A stretch of DNA of 64,000 nucleotides from HGM04593 sp045591315 (lineage in GTDB: Bacteria; Bacteroidota; Bacteroidia; Bacteroidales; Bacteroidaceae): positions 1 to 64,000 of the forward strand of contig JAZNSN010000081.1 in the NCBI GenBank assembly GCA_045591315.1, given 5' to 3'. A program made the position numbers and the translations under genes. Positions 1 to 9,595 of the stretch are shown here, piece by piece. The number at the start of each line of letters is the position of its first letter. Positions within the stretch are counted from its first letter, which is position 1. The notes under the pieces were generated by a model, which saw nothing but the letters and a program-made list of their open reading frames with translations, was not told where the DNA came from and ran no database searches.

Positions 1-149
1 GCCAATATTGGAGCATATTGGGAATGTTGTCGGGCGGCATGAAGGATTTATGCGTACAAAAATGATATTTTTTCGAATTTGCAGGCAAAAACGGAAAAAT
101 CACCGAAAAACAGAGACCGAGCCAAAATTACTTTTGACTCAGCCTCCTG

Positions 150-221
150 AGGTACCTGGCGGATTCGAACCGCCGTACACGGTTTTGCAGACCGCTGACT
201 AAGCCACTCATCCAAGGTACC
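150..221 (-). tRNA. tRNA-Cys (GCA)
   Basis: Read on the minus strand, the 7-bp acceptor stem GGTACCT/AGGTACC closes a complete cloverleaf. The anticodon stem GCGGT/ACCGT holds loop CTGCAAA, giving anticodon GCA. The T-loop GTTCGAATCC is intact. Position 73 is U, as expected for tRNA-Cys. CCA is not encoded. A matching promoter lies just upstream at 251-281. Confidence 0.95.
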
Positions 222-250
222 GGCTGGAAAGGCATAGCCTTTAGCGAAGA

Positions 251-281
251 CAAAGGTAAGACATTTTTTGTGAAGAACAAA
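251..281 (-). promoter_or_regulatory. Promoter of tRNA-Cys
   Basis: Minus strand: TTTG (281-278), 19 bases, TACCTTTG (258-251). This is an exact match to the Bacteroides primary sigma factor consensus TTTG/TAnnTTTG, about 30 bases before the tRNA. Confidence 0.75.
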
Positions 282-390
282 CAATGAGTGCCATTTTTTA
301 CCATTCCATGCTGTTTTTAAGCAATTATTCATCTATTTAATCCATATTTATACATTTATTGAAGTATCTTCGCACAGGAACAGCATATCT

Positions 391-1704
391 ATGATATATA
401 AGGTACAACGTTTTATCGGGAAGCACTCTCTTCTGAACACGAACGACAAGGTGCTTGTGGCATTGAGCGGCGGAGCCGACTCAGTAGCATTGCTTGTAGC
501 CCTGCGTAAACTGGGATACAGGTGCGAGGCTATGCACTGCAACTTTCACCTCCGCGGTGCAGAAAGCGACCGTGACGAGCAGTTTGTGACTGAATTATGC
601 AAACGGTTGGAAGTAGAACTGCACATCATTCATTTCGACACGGCAGAATATGCCTCAAAGCATAGAATATCCATTGAAATGGCGGCACGTGAGCTGCGTT
701 ACGCAGCCTTTGAAGAGAAAAGAAAAGCCATCGGGGCCACATGCATTGCCGTAGCGCATCACCGTGACGACTCTGCCGAAACGCTGTTGCTTAACCTAAC
801 CAGAGGTACCGGAATAAAAGGACTCAGAGGAATACAGCCGAAAAACGGCAATATAGTACGCCCGCTCCTGTGTGCAGGACGTGAAGAAATAATAGAGTAT
901 CTCAAATGGAGAGGCGAGGAGTTTGTTACTGACAGCACCAATCTCACAACCGATTACACACGCAACAAGATAAGGCTTGAGATTATACCTAAACTAAGAG
1001 AGATAAATCCCTCCATACTGGAGAGTATAAACGCAACGGCACAAAGGTTGAGTGAAGCGGAACTTATATACCGCAAGGCTGTTGAAGATGCCATAGCAAG
1101 AGTAAAGAGCGGGAACAGGATTGACATAAGGAAGCTGAAGGCTGAAGTTGCGCCGGCAACGCTGATTCATGAGATGCTATCGCCTCTAGGATTCAACAGT
1201 TCCATTATTGCAGATATAGCCTCATCGCTCGACAGCGACAGCGGAAAAAGATTCTGCAGCGGAGCATGGCTTGCTGTAAAAGACCGTGACACGCTTATAA
1301 TTACAGCTAACAGCAACGAATTAATCATAGAAGAGGAACTGCCTGAATATGGTACAGTAACTACATCTACAGGCTTGCTGTCGGTAGAAGAGAAGCCTTT
1401 TGACGGCAATATCCCTAGAGAGCAGTGCATCGCTTGCCTTGACATCGACACATTGCAGTTGCCGCTGATACTGCGCAACACACGTAAAGGCGACCGCTTC
1501 AAGCCATTCGGCATGCGCGGAACAAAGCTTGTCAGCGATTACCTCACCGACCGGAAGAAGAGCATCATAGAGAAACAGCAGCAACTGGTTGTTGCCGATG
1601 CAAAAGGAGAGATTGCATGGCTTGTAGGCGAACGCCCGGCTGCACCGTTCTGCGTCGGAAAAAATACAAAAAGAATCCTCTGCCTGAAATGGCAGAGGAA
1701 GTAA
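391..1704 (+). CDS. tilS: tRNA(Ile)-lysidine synthase TilS
   Basis: TilS attaches lysine to C34 of the CAU-anticodon tRNA-Ile, so that it reads AUA codons and is charged with Ile. The protein has 437 aa, the usual length. The PP-loop ATP-binding motif SGGADSVAL is at about residues 26-34 in an N-type ATP pyrophosphatase domain (to about 210). A C-terminal TilS domain carries KPFGMRGTKLVSDYL near residue 375. The start MIYKVQRFI fits family starts. A TATCTTCG box at 365-372 may be its -7 element, giving a very short leader. It converges on the Sel1 gene with 21 bases between the stops. A hairpin (CCTCTGCC/GGCAGAGG, 1677-1698) lies in its last codons. Confidence 0.96.
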   Translation: MIYKVQRFIGKHSLLNTNDKVLVALSGGADSVALLVALRKLGYRCEAMHCNFHLRGAESDRDEQFVTELCKRLEVELHIIHFDTAEYASKHRISIEMAARELRYAAFEEKRKAIGATCIAVAHHRDDSAETLLLNLTRGTGIKGLRGIQPKNGNIVRPLLCAGREEIIEYLKWRGEEFVTDSTNLTTDYTRNKIRLEIIPKLREINPSILESINATAQRLSEAELIYRKAVEDAIARVKSGNRIDIRKLKAEVAPATLIHEMLSPLGFNSSIIADIASSLDSDSGKRFCSGAWLAVKDRDTLIITANSNELIIEEELPEYGTVTTSTGLLSVEEKPFDGNIPREQCIACLDIDTLQLPLILRNTRKGDRFKPFGMRGTKLVSDYLTDRKKSIIEKQQQLVVADAKGEIAWLVGERPAAPFCVGKNTKRILCLKWQRK

Positions 1705-1725
1705 CCGTTTCTTGTACCTGTTGCC

Positions 1726-3351
1726 TTACTTTTTCTTTAGAGCGACTTTTGCCGGTTCATATCCCTGCCCGGCTGCCAAAGTCCACCATTTCACTGCCTC
1801 ATCACGGCTTTGCTCAACTCCGTGACCATTATAATGGCATAGCCCCAACTCATATTGTGCTTGGGGATATCCTTGTTCTGCAGCCTTCAGATACCATTTA
1901 ACAGCCTCCTCATAGCTCTGCTGAAGACCATACCCGTTATAGAAGCAGACAGCAATGTTATGCTGTGCAACAACATGCCCTTGCTCAGCAGCCCGTATGA
2001 ATGTACGCGCAGCTTTCAGACGGTCCTGTTCTACGCCTTTTCCCGAATAGTAACAACTTGCAAGATTGAACATCGCATCAATATCACCGAGCTCCGCAGC
2101 AGAGGAGAAGGCGGCAAAGGCCTTTTCCAGGTCCTTGCTTACCATAACACCGTCGCGATACATGCAACCTAAAGTGTTCTGCGCAGCGGCATGTTCCTGT
2201 TCTGCAGCCTTATTATACCATTTCCATGCCTCTGTGATATCAAAATCTACACCGATTCCATTCATATAACACTCTGCAAGATAGTATTGAGAATCGGCAT
2301 TGCCCAACATGGCAGCCTTATGATATATCTCTGCAGCCATATATGGGTCCTGGCTTACACCGTCTCCCCAATAATAACAACCGGCAAGCTGGCACATGGC
2401 ATCTGTATCTCCGTTCTTTGCGGCCTCACGATACCACTTTACGGCTTTCTCAAAGTCAACCTCGACACCCGTTCCCGAATAATAACAGCCGGCAAGATAG
2501 TATTGAGAGCCGGCATGACCTTTTCTAGCAGCCTCTGTGTACCACTTGACTGCCTTTTTATGGTCCTTTTCAACACCAGACCCTGTAAAATAGAGCTCGG
2601 CAAGAGCAAACTGAGACTCCACGTCACCCTGTTCTGCTGCAGCCATATACCATTTTGCGGCATCGGGATACGACACTGCCATGCCGTCACCGTTCTCATA
2701 GCATATTGCAAGCAGGCGTTGAGCGACAGAATAGCCTCCTGCTGCCGATTTGCGATACCAATAGAGAGCCTCATCCAGATTCCTCTCAACACCAGTTCCG
2801 GAATAGTAGCAATCGGCCAGTTCGCATTGGGCAACGGAGTATCCTTTCTCAGAAGCCTCATAGAAGCACTCGACTGCAGATATTGTGTCTTCAATAACAC
2901 CTATGCCATCAAGATAGCATTTGCCGAGAGAGGTAAGAGCCATGGGATTGCCTTGTGAGGCTGAAAGCATGAACCAATCGGCCGCAATGTCCGGATCGGC
3001 TTTGACACCGGTTCCGTTCAAATAACAGTTCCCAAGATTGCATTGTGCGACATCATTTCCCATTTCTGCTGCAGACCTCCACCACTTCAAGGCCTGCTTT
3101 TGGCTTGAAGCGACTCCAATACCCTTTGAATAGCAGGTTCCGAGGTTACACATGGCATTGTCATTTCCTGCCTTTGCAGCAACCTTCCATAACTTTACAG
3201 CATCGCCATACCGCCTTTCCTTATAGGCCACAGTGGCGTTCCTATAATCCACGGATGCGACAGTATCGCTCTGTACGGTAGCACAAACCGGTTCTTTGGC
3301 AGTAACATACACCGGAGAATACAGTATAGTAATAAGAAGGAAAAAGAACAT
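1726..3351 (-). CDS. Exported Sel1-repeat (TPR-like) protein
   Basis: 541 aa. A hydrophobic N-terminus (about residues 1-18) looks like a signal peptide. From about residue 50 to the end the protein is roughly 13 tandem Sel1 repeats of 36 aa, of the form A-x2-LG-x-CYxxGxGVxxD-x2-KAxKWY-x-KAAEQG. Sel1 arrays are solenoid scaffolds for protein-protein contacts; no enzyme domain is present. It is the last gene of the dnaN-to-Sel1 minus-strand operon, 12 bases after the stop of the pseudoprotease-TPR gene, so the two may act together at the cell envelope. The partner is unknown. A smaller Sel1 lipoprotein occurs at 27483-28010. Confidence 0.88.
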   Translation of the reverse strand: MFFFLLITILYSPVYVTAKEPVCATVQSDTVASVDYRNATVAYKERRYGDAVKLWKVAAKAGNDNAMCNLGTCYSKGIGVASSQKQALKWWRSAAEMGNDVAQCNLGNCYLNGTGVKADPDIAADWFMLSASQGNPMALTSLGKCYLDGIGVIEDTISAVECFYEASEKGYSVAQCELADCYYSGTGVERNLDEALYWYRKSAAGGYSVAQRLLAICYENGDGMAVSYPDAAKWYMAAAEQGDVESQFALAELYFTGSGVEKDHKKAVKWYTEAARKGHAGSQYYLAGCYYSGTGVEVDFEKAVKWYREAAKNGDTDAMCQLAGCYYWGDGVSQDPYMAAEIYHKAAMLGNADSQYYLAECYMNGIGVDFDITEAWKWYNKAAEQEHAAAQNTLGCMYRDGVMVSKDLEKAFAAFSSAAELGDIDAMFNLASCYYSGKGVEQDRLKAARTFIRAAEQGHVVAQHNIAVCFYNGYGLQQSYEEAVKWYLKAAEQGYPQAQYELGLCHYNGHGVEQSRDEAVKWWTLAAGQGYEPAKVALKKK

Positions 3352-3363
3352 GTTGCCTATTTA

Positions 3364-5049
3364 TTATTTGAGTTCTTCCAGTTTTGCCTTTGCACCGGGA
3401 TGACCCAATGACAAAGCCTTTTCAAAATTTGCACGTGAATTGGCCTTGCTGCTATTCTGCATGTACAGACATCCAAGCAAATAATATACATCGGGGGAAT
3501 CAGGGGAAAGTTCCTTAGCCTTCTCTATCGCCCGAAGACCCTCATCTGTCATTTTTACCCTGTAACACAATATTCCTTTCTCTATATAATAAAGCGGATT
3601 CTCCGCATCGAGATATATAGCCATCTCAATATCGTTCAATGCCTGTTGGAACATTCTTGCATTTACTTCGGCCTGCTCACGCATATAATAGAATGTTGCA
3701 TTCAGCCTCTCTCCCATAGCCTCTTCATAACTGTTATAGTCACGTACGGCATCACGGTACTTCCCGGCTGAGACCTTTACAAGAGCACGTGTAAGTATAT
3801 ATGGAGCAGAAGATGTCTTGCTATGCAAAGAATAACAGCTGACCGCGCTGTCAAGCATCACAATAGCCTTGCCGTAATCCTTTATAGAAGTATAGCACTG
3901 GGAAGCCTTTGCGAAAGTTTCGGGATTACGCATGCTTGTCAATGCAAGAGATTCATAACTCGCAGCAGCTTCAGCGAATCTGCCACGGGAAAAAAGCATA
4001 TCGGCCTTATAGTTTAGATATAACGGCTGAGAGTCTTTCTCTATAGCTGCATCTATTGAACTGAAAGCACTGCTGTACGAGAGTGACGGATGTGAGACAG
4101 TGTCACCGCTCTGCACTATGGAAAATATGGCCTTGGCCTTGCTGAAGAGAATCTCTGCAGCCTTGTCGGTACGCTCCATAGCATCTTTCCAGGCCTGCTC
4201 GGCCATCTCCATATCGCGCTGGAAGAGTGCTGCGTATTCTCCTTTTGCCATATATCCCTCATAGGCATCGGGAAAAGACGCAATAAAGTCTTTTATGACA
4301 GCACCGTAAGAAACACTATCACCCAACATTCCTTGCATGTAGAGACAAGAAAGAGCGTCTTCTTTCTTTAAAGGCAATGCGGTACGTATTGCCATACCGG
4401 GAAAGTAGCCTCTACCGAAATTGGAAACGCTTGCAGACAACGACGAAAGGAGTGTTGAGCCCACGGCATAGCTTTTTACCGTATCTACAGAGGCCGATGG
4501 CTGCATCAGGGCCACTACAGCTCCTTCGGAGTCGAGCAAGGGCAAGCCTACGCAACCTTTTTCCATAGGCACATCTAAGGTATAGTACGCATTTGAATAT
4601 ACAGAATCTATAGCCGCAACCCTCATGGGCTTTACGGTAGCGCCTTTCTTGCCGCCGTAAGACAACATGTAGAGTTCATCTCCGACAGATACCGCATTAC
4701 TTGAGACAGACAAAGGTTTTATATTCTTGTCCCACACTGCACGAATCTTGACACAGTCGAACATTTCATCATACCCTACAATGTTATTTACCGGATGAGC
4801 CCTTCCCGAAGCATCGACAACAACTGCGCTGTCAGCACCTATGAAAAGCGAAGCCGAAGCGACAAGTTCGCCATTGTCGCCAGTAAAGAACGCTGTTCCG
4901 TCCGATTGCAGAACACCGCCCTTGTACACAAGGATACCGGCCATGCCTTGAGATGCCTTCTGTACCGGTTTTGGAGCCTTGAAAGGCTTCTGGGCCACGG
5001 CAAAGAGCGCAAAGAGCAATGTTATGGAGAATAGTATGCTTTTCTTCAT
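3364..5049 (-). CDS. Exported degenerate trypsin-like domain fused to TPR repeats
   Basis: The start chosen is the fifth codon of the longer frame (first ATG at 5061 overlaps the rlmB stop) because MKKSILFSITLLFALFAVAQ is a clean signal peptide. About residues 30-220 have the outline of an HtrA/trypsin-like protease: GTAFFTGDNGELVAS, then an Asp in FDCVKI, then GCVGLPLL where active enzymes have GNSGGPLL. The catalytic His and Ser are both absent, so this is probably a pseudoprotease. The C-terminal half (about 260-560) is TPR solenoid. It lies between rlmB and the Sel1 gene in the operon. Likely a periplasmic scaffold; the function is unknown. Confidence 0.82.
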   Translation of the reverse strand: MKKSILFSITLLFALFAVAQKPFKAPKPVQKASQGMAGILVYKGGVLQSDGTAFFTGDNGELVASASLFIGADSAVVVDASGRAHPVNNIVGYDEMFDCVKIRAVWDKNIKPLSVSSNAVSVGDELYMLSYGGKKGATVKPMRVAAIDSVYSNAYYTLDVPMEKGCVGLPLLDSEGAVVALMQPSASVDTVKSYAVGSTLLSSLSASVSNFGRGYFPGMAIRTALPLKKEDALSCLYMQGMLGDSVSYGAVIKDFIASFPDAYEGYMAKGEYAALFQRDMEMAEQAWKDAMERTDKAAEILFSKAKAIFSIVQSGDTVSHPSLSYSSAFSSIDAAIEKDSQPLYLNYKADMLFSRGRFAEAAASYESLALTSMRNPETFAKASQCYTSIKDYGKAIVMLDSAVSCYSLHSKTSSAPYILTRALVKVSAGKYRDAVRDYNSYEEAMGERLNATFYYMREQAEVNARMFQQALNDIEMAIYLDAENPLYYIEKGILCYRVKMTDEGLRAIEKAKELSPDSPDVYYLLGCLYMQNSSKANSRANFEKALSLGHPGAKAKLEELK

Positions 5050-5053
5050 TTTA

Positions 5054-5800
5054 TCAATCATTTAGATGACGCTGACGTACAGCCTCGTAAAGAATAACTC
5101 CGGCAGCAACGGAGACGTTAAGCGACTCGATATTTCCGAATTGAGGAATAGAGACCCAATCGTCACATAGCGCCAGGTGCTCACGTGGAATGCCTGTATC
5201 TTCTGCACCCATTACCACACACACCGGCTCGCTGAAATTAGCTTGGGTATAGTTGATTCTGCCTTTCTCTGTTGCACATACCACTCTTATGCCTGAGGCC
5301 TTAAGATACTTTAGGGTTTCTGTTATGTTTTTCTCGCGGCAGACAGGCAATGTATGCAATGCACCGGCCGATGTCTTTACAGCATCGGCATTTACAGTTA
5401 CACTGTTATGTGTCGGGATTATTATGGCATCTACGCCGGCACAGTCGCATGTACGTGCTATAGAGCCGAAATTGCGGACATCGGTAATGCCGTCGAGCAT
5501 AACAAGGAATGGAGACTTGCCCTCCTCGTATAGTGTAGGGACAAGAGTATCGGTACTTGCATACTCCACGGCGGATATATATGCTATGACACCCTGGTGG
5601 TTCTTTCGTGTTATACGGTTCAGTTTCTCTACAGGAACGCGTACGACAGGAATTTTTCTTCCACGGAGCTCCGCAAAGAGCTCGCGTGACAATTCACTCT
5701 GTATATCACGCTTAACCAGTATCTTGTCTATCTCTTTCCCTGCCTCAAGGGCCTCAAGAACGGCGCGTACGCCGAATATCATCTCATTTGTGTTTACCAT
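5054..5800 (-). CDS. rlmB: 23S rRNA 2'-O-ribose methyltransferase RlmB (TrmH/SpoU family)
   Basis: 248 aa, the normal family size. It has an N-terminal substrate-binding domain (about 1-80, starting MIFGVRAVLEALEAGKEIDKI) and a C-terminal SPOUT knot. SpoU motifs seen are LDGITDVRNFGSIARTC (motif 1), VVMGAEDTGIPREHL (motif 2) and IPQFGNIESLNVSVAAGV (motif 3). The family methylates Gm2251 of 23S rRNA from SAM. The identification as RlmB rather than another TrmH paralogue rests on size and N-domain. It lies in the dnaN operon, 17 bases after recN. Confidence 0.92.
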   Translation of the reverse strand: MVNTNEMIFGVRAVLEALEAGKEIDKILVKRDIQSELSRELFAELRGRKIPVVRVPVEKLNRITRKNHQGVIAYISAVEYASTDTLVPTLYEEGKSPFLVMLDGITDVRNFGSIARTCDCAGVDAIIIPTHNSVTVNADAVKTSAGALHTLPVCREKNITETLKYLKASGIRVVCATEKGRINYTQANFSEPVCVVMGAEDTGIPREHLALCDDWVSIPQFGNIESLNVSVAAGVILYEAVRQRHLND

Positions 5801-5817
5801 ATCTCAACTGTTTGTTA

Positions 5818-7476
5818 TTACTTCTGCAGCAATAATGCCGCATTTTCCATCGCAGCATCGGTAAGATTCTCACCGCTCATCATCTGCGCAATTTCCTTTA
5901 TTCTCTCCTGCTGTTCCAGTTTAATGATCTCTGTTACCGTTCCTTTCACAGTCTCTTCCTTATAGACCTTATAGTGATGGGCTCCGAGCGCTGCCACTTG
6001 CGGAAGATGTGTTATGCTCAACACCTGACGGTCGGTTCCGCCCATCTGCTGCATAAGACGCCCCATACGTTCGGCCAACACACCTGAGACTCCGGTATCA
6101 ATCTCGTCAAAAATAAGAGTCGGTTGATTGGCTCCTGATGCTATAAGCGATTTCAGGGCAAGCATGACACGTGCCATCTCTCCGCCTGATGCCACATCGC
6201 TCAACGGTTGAGGAGTGCTGCTGCTGTTTGCCGAAAAAAGGAACGTTACAACATCCATTCCTTGCGGAGTGAAATCCCCTGCAGCAGAGAAGTCAACCTC
6301 AAAACGAATCATCGGCATGCCAAGGTTTACAAGTATTCCTGTTATCTCCTCTTTGAGCCTTGCAGCGCTGTTCTTGCGTACAGATGTCAATTCAGCCGCT
6401 ATAGCAGCAAGGCTCTTGCGGGCATCATTCAATTTACGCTCCAGTTCTTCAATATTGGAGTCGCCGTCAGTTATCTGTTCAAGACGCGCGGCAAACTCTT
6501 TTTCAAGGGAGACCAGCTCTGCAATCGATGATACGCGATACTTCTTCTGCAAATCGTATAAAAGAGCTATGCGATGCTCTACCCAATCAAGCCTGTCGGG
6601 CGCAAACTGCACGCGCTCACCACGCTGCTGCATATCGTCGCAACAATCGCGCAGCTCGATATAGCAGCTCTCAAGACGTTCCGACAGTTCCTGCGCCGCA
6701 GGATAATGCACTGATATGCGTGACAAAGCATTTGACGCATCGCGTAACGATGCAAGCATGTTCCTGTCATCGCTGTCAAGTGATGCACAGGCACCCAACA
6801 ATGCAGCCTGTATCTCTTCGGCATGGGACAGCTCCTGACTCTCGGCTTCAAGCTCCTCAAGCTCACCGTCCTTTAAAGAGGCTCTCTCAAGCTCGTCCAG
6901 CTGAAAACGCAACCACTCTTCATCACGGCGGTTCGCTTCAAGGGTTTCCTTCAAGGATTGCTGTTCGCGACGTAATTCAAGATACCCGTTATATCCATTC
7001 CCATATGCCTCCAACAGTTCATTATCAGAGGCCATCGTATCAAGAATCCCAAGTTGGTAGTATTTGTCTCCAAGCAGCAGATTCTGATGTTGTGAGTGTA
7101 TATCTATGAGCTTTGAACCCAGCTCTTTCAAAAGCGATATTGACACGGGAGTGTCGTTTACGAAAGCACGGCTCCTGCCTGTTGACGAAAGTTCGCGACG
7201 GACTATACATTCATCGTCATAATCGAGGTCATTTTCCTCAAAGAATCCCTTCAATGACAAGGCAGCAATGTCAAAGCAACCTTCGATGACACAACGGTCG
7301 GCACCGTCACGTATAGCCTTGACATCGGAACGCTGGCCCAACAACATGGATATCGCACCCAAGAAGACCGATTTCCCATGACCGGTTTCTCCTGTAATGA
7401 CAGAAAAGCCTTGCGAGAAATCCATCTCCACATGCTCTATCAGCGCGAAATTACGTATTGTTATCTGTTTAAGCAT
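5818..7476 (-). CDS. recN: DNA repair protein RecN
   Basis: 552 aa SMC-like ATPase acting in double-strand-break repair. Walker A is GETGHGKS near residue 31 (His in place of the usual Ala, still within the P-loop consensus). A central coiled coil runs about 150-380. The signature SDVASGGEMARVMLALK and Walker B TLIFDEIDTGVSG lie in the C-terminal third, followed by the H-loop SITHLPQVAALG. All parts needed for activity are present. It begins 6 bases after the coaBC-DUF4835 stop and ends 17 bases before rlmB, so it is translated from the same operon. Confidence 0.96.
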   Translation of the reverse strand: MLKQITIRNFALIEHVEMDFSQGFSVITGETGHGKSVFLGAISMLLGQRSDVKAIRDGADRCVIEGCFDIAALSLKGFFEENDLDYDDECIVRRELSSTGRSRAFVNDTPVSISLLKELGSKLIDIHSQHQNLLLGDKYYQLGILDTMASDNELLEAYGNGYNGYLELRREQQSLKETLEANRRDEEWLRFQLDELERASLKDGELEELEAESQELSHAEEIQAALLGACASLDSDDRNMLASLRDASNALSRISVHYPAAQELSERLESCYIELRDCCDDMQQRGERVQFAPDRLDWVEHRIALLYDLQKKYRVSSIAELVSLEKEFAARLEQITDGDSNIEELERKLNDARKSLAAIAAELTSVRKNSAARLKEEITGILVNLGMPMIRFEVDFSAAGDFTPQGMDVVTFLFSANSSSTPQPLSDVASGGEMARVMLALKSLIASGANQPTLIFDEIDTGVSGVLAERMGRLMQQMGGTDRQVLSITHLPQVAALGAHHYKVYKEETVKGTVTEIIKLEQQERIKEIAQMMSGENLTDAAMENAALLLQK

Positions 7477-7482
7477 TATAGC

Positions 7483-9570
7483 CTAATAATTATAGTTTCT
7501 TGTTATCTTTTCCCACTCCGACGAGAGCGAAGGATTGATACGGGACAGAATCTCTACAACAGTCTCTTTCTCCTCTGATGTACACTTTGAATATACATTT
7601 ACAAGTTCATCGACCTTGTACTCTGTAAAGAGCTTTGTAAAATATGCGAGCGGACGGTCCTCATATGCTTTCTGAAGAAGCCCGACACCTTCGGTTATCT
7701 CCTTACGCCCGCCGTCGGCATTCTTGAACATTGTATCAAGACCAAGACGATGATACTTGTACATCATCTTTCGTATTGGTTCCATGGCGCCATTCATATA
7801 ATCGTCGATTATGGCATAGCGATTATTGCTGTTGCTGCCGGACTTCCACCCTGCATCACCGAGGTTCTGCGCATTGTTCGCAATATTAAGAGATTTGTTC
7901 AAGAATTCGCTGCCACCCAAATCGCCCATAGTATCCATATCCATGCCTATCATCATATAGACATAGAATGCAATGACTGCGGTAAGGTTGTTGTCGAGGT
8001 TCTCTTCAATGAATTCAAGGCGGTCGAAAGGCTGGTAGTTGAACTTGACGCTCTTGTCCTCGTACTTGAATACAATAGAACTGTAAGAAGAACCGAAAAC
8101 AGGGCGTGATGACTGTACCATAAGAGTACAGTCAAAAGAGCCGTCATTGGAATACGAGTTGACAACAAAGTTGAAACTGCATGTTATGCGCTCAACCTCT
8201 TCATATGTATTCGCAGTCCATTTACGGTTATTGATAAACTCATTGAGCGCCTCTTCGAGCTGTTTGAACACATCAGTATTTGCTCCCTGCACCTTTGACG
8301 CATTGAGAACAACCGTAGCGTTCAGCTCTTCGCCATAAGCACTTGCAGACAAAGGCAAAAGCAACATGAGGAATATCATGAACAATTTCGAGAGTCTTGA
8401 TACAATATCCTTCGCTACTTCCTTCTTGCTCTTCAGCGGGAACGCCTCCTTGCCATCCCTCGAAATAACAGTAACCTTGTTTGTATCATGCGCAAACCCT
8501 GCCCCCTTATCCTCCAGTGAATTGAGGACTATAAAATCAAGATTCTTTCTTTCAAGCTTGGATACTGCGTTATCCTCGCCATTACATGTCTCAAGAGCAA
8601 ATCCCACCAGATGCTGGCCCTCCCTTTTGTTTTTTCCAAGAGCCGCAGCAATATCGGGATTCGCTTCCAGATCCAATGTCATGGAACCCGACACACGCTT
8701 CATCTTCTCGCTTGCCTGCACAGCAGGACGATAGTCGGCTACAGCAGCCGAGAGCACCGCAGCATCACATGAAGGAAACTCCGCCATAGCAGCATCATAC
8801 ATTTCCCTTGCCGATTCCACATCGACACGCCTTATGGCAGGATTATTGCACTGCAATGACACCGGACCTGCAACAAGAACGACCTCGGCACCGCGCGATG
8901 CACACTCCTCAGCTATCGAGAAGCCCATCTTGCCGGACGAATAGTTGCCGACAAACCGCACTGGGTCAATCTTTTCGTATGTCGGCCCGGCCGTTATAAG
9001 AATCTTCTTGCCTTTCAGCTCTCTGCCTGTAGAAAAAAAATCCTTGAGAGACCTTACAATATTATCTGGTTCTTCCATACGCCCCTTGCCGCTGAGATGG
9101 CTTGCAAGTTCACCTTCGGCAGCCTCAATAATCATGTTGCCATACCTCTTGAGGAGTTCAATATTCCTCGCAGTTGACGGATGGGCATACATGTCAAGGT
9201 CCATTGCAGGAGCTATGAACACCGGAGCTTTCATCGAGAGATATGTCGTGACAAGCAGATTGTCGGCAACACCATTGGCCATCTTGCCCAATGTAGAAGC
9301 TGTTGCCGGAGCAACCACCATTGCATCGGCCCATAGTCCGAGTTCCACATGGCTGTTCCATGAGCCGCTTTCACTATGGAAGAAATCGCAAAGTACCGGA
9401 CGTCCCGACAGCGTAGATAGGGTAAGCGGAGTTATGAACTCCTTCGCAGACGGAGTCATCACTACCTGAACTTCAGCACCCTCTTTAACAAAAAACCTTA
9501 CTAGCATTGCAGCCTTATACGCAGCAATGCTTCCGGTAACTCCCAAAACTATCTTTTTTCCTCTAAGCAT
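7483..9570 (-). CDS. coaBC: CoaBC (phosphopantothenoylcysteine synthetase/decarboxylase) fused in frame to a DUF4835 protein
   Basis: 695 aa in one frame. Residues 1-397 are a full-length CoaBC: flavin-binding CoaC domain (SHVELGLWAD, PAMDLDMYAHP) and CoaB domain (ITAGPTYEKIDPVR, NYSSGKMGFSIAEE, AAVADYRP). It makes 4'-phosphopantetheine for coenzyme A. From M398 (8379) the sequence reads MIFLMLLLPLSASA, a signal-peptide core, followed by about 285 aa typical of DUF4835, normally a separate exported protein encoded next to coaBC in Bacteroidetes. Here no stop separates them. The junction reads ATGA, with a TGA in the +1 frame, so a one-base change upstream would restore the usual overlap of stop and start. 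Either a true fusion, an internal start, or an assembly indel. Confidence 0.85.
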   Translation of the reverse strand: MLRGKKIVLGVTGSIAAYKAAMLVRFFVKEGAEVQVVMTPSAKEFITPLTLSTLSGRPVLCDFFHSESGSWNSHVELGLWADAMVVAPATASTLGKMANGVADNLLVTTYLSMKAPVFIAPAMDLDMYAHPSTARNIELLKRYGNMIIEAAEGELASHLSGKGRMEEPDNIVRSLKDFFSTGRELKGKKILITAGPTYEKIDPVRFVGNYSSGKMGFSIAEECASRGAEVVLVAGPVSLQCNNPAIRRVDVESAREMYDAAMAEFPSCDAAVLSAAVADYRPAVQASEKMKRVSGSMTLDLEANPDIAAALGKNKREGQHLVGFALETCNGEDNAVSKLERKNLDFIVLNSLEDKGAGFAHDTNKVTVISRDGKEAFPLKSKKEVAKDIVSRLSKLFMIFLMLLLPLSASAYGEELNATVVLNASKVQGANTDVFKQLEEALNEFINNRKWTANTYEEVERITCSFNFVVNSYSNDGSFDCTLMVQSSRPVFGSSYSSIVFKYEDKSVKFNYQPFDRLEFIEENLDNNLTAVIAFYVYMMIGMDMDTMGDLGGSEFLNKSLNIANNAQNLGDAGWKSGSNSNNRYAIIDDYMNGAMEPIRKMMYKYHRLGLDTMFKNADGGRKEITEGVGLLQKAYEDRPLAYFTKLFTEYKVDELVNVYSKCTSEEKETVVEILSRINPSLSSEWEKITRNYNY

Positions 9571-9595
9571 CTCTCTAACGGATTGTTGTTCCTAA

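Noticed and set aside
1677..1698. Hairpin CCTCTGCC/GGCAGAGG at the end of tilS as a terminator
   Set aside because: It lies within the last codons and has no T run on either side; noted but not called.
2191..2958. 255-aa plus-strand ORF opposite the Sel1 gene
   Set aside because: Antisense shadow of the repeated Sel1 coding sequence; repeat periodicity is inherited from the other strand.
1726..3351. CRISPR-like periodic repeats
   Set aside because: The 108-base periodicity is coding (Sel1 repeats of 36 residues); no array with constant repeats and unique spacers was seen anywhere in the window.
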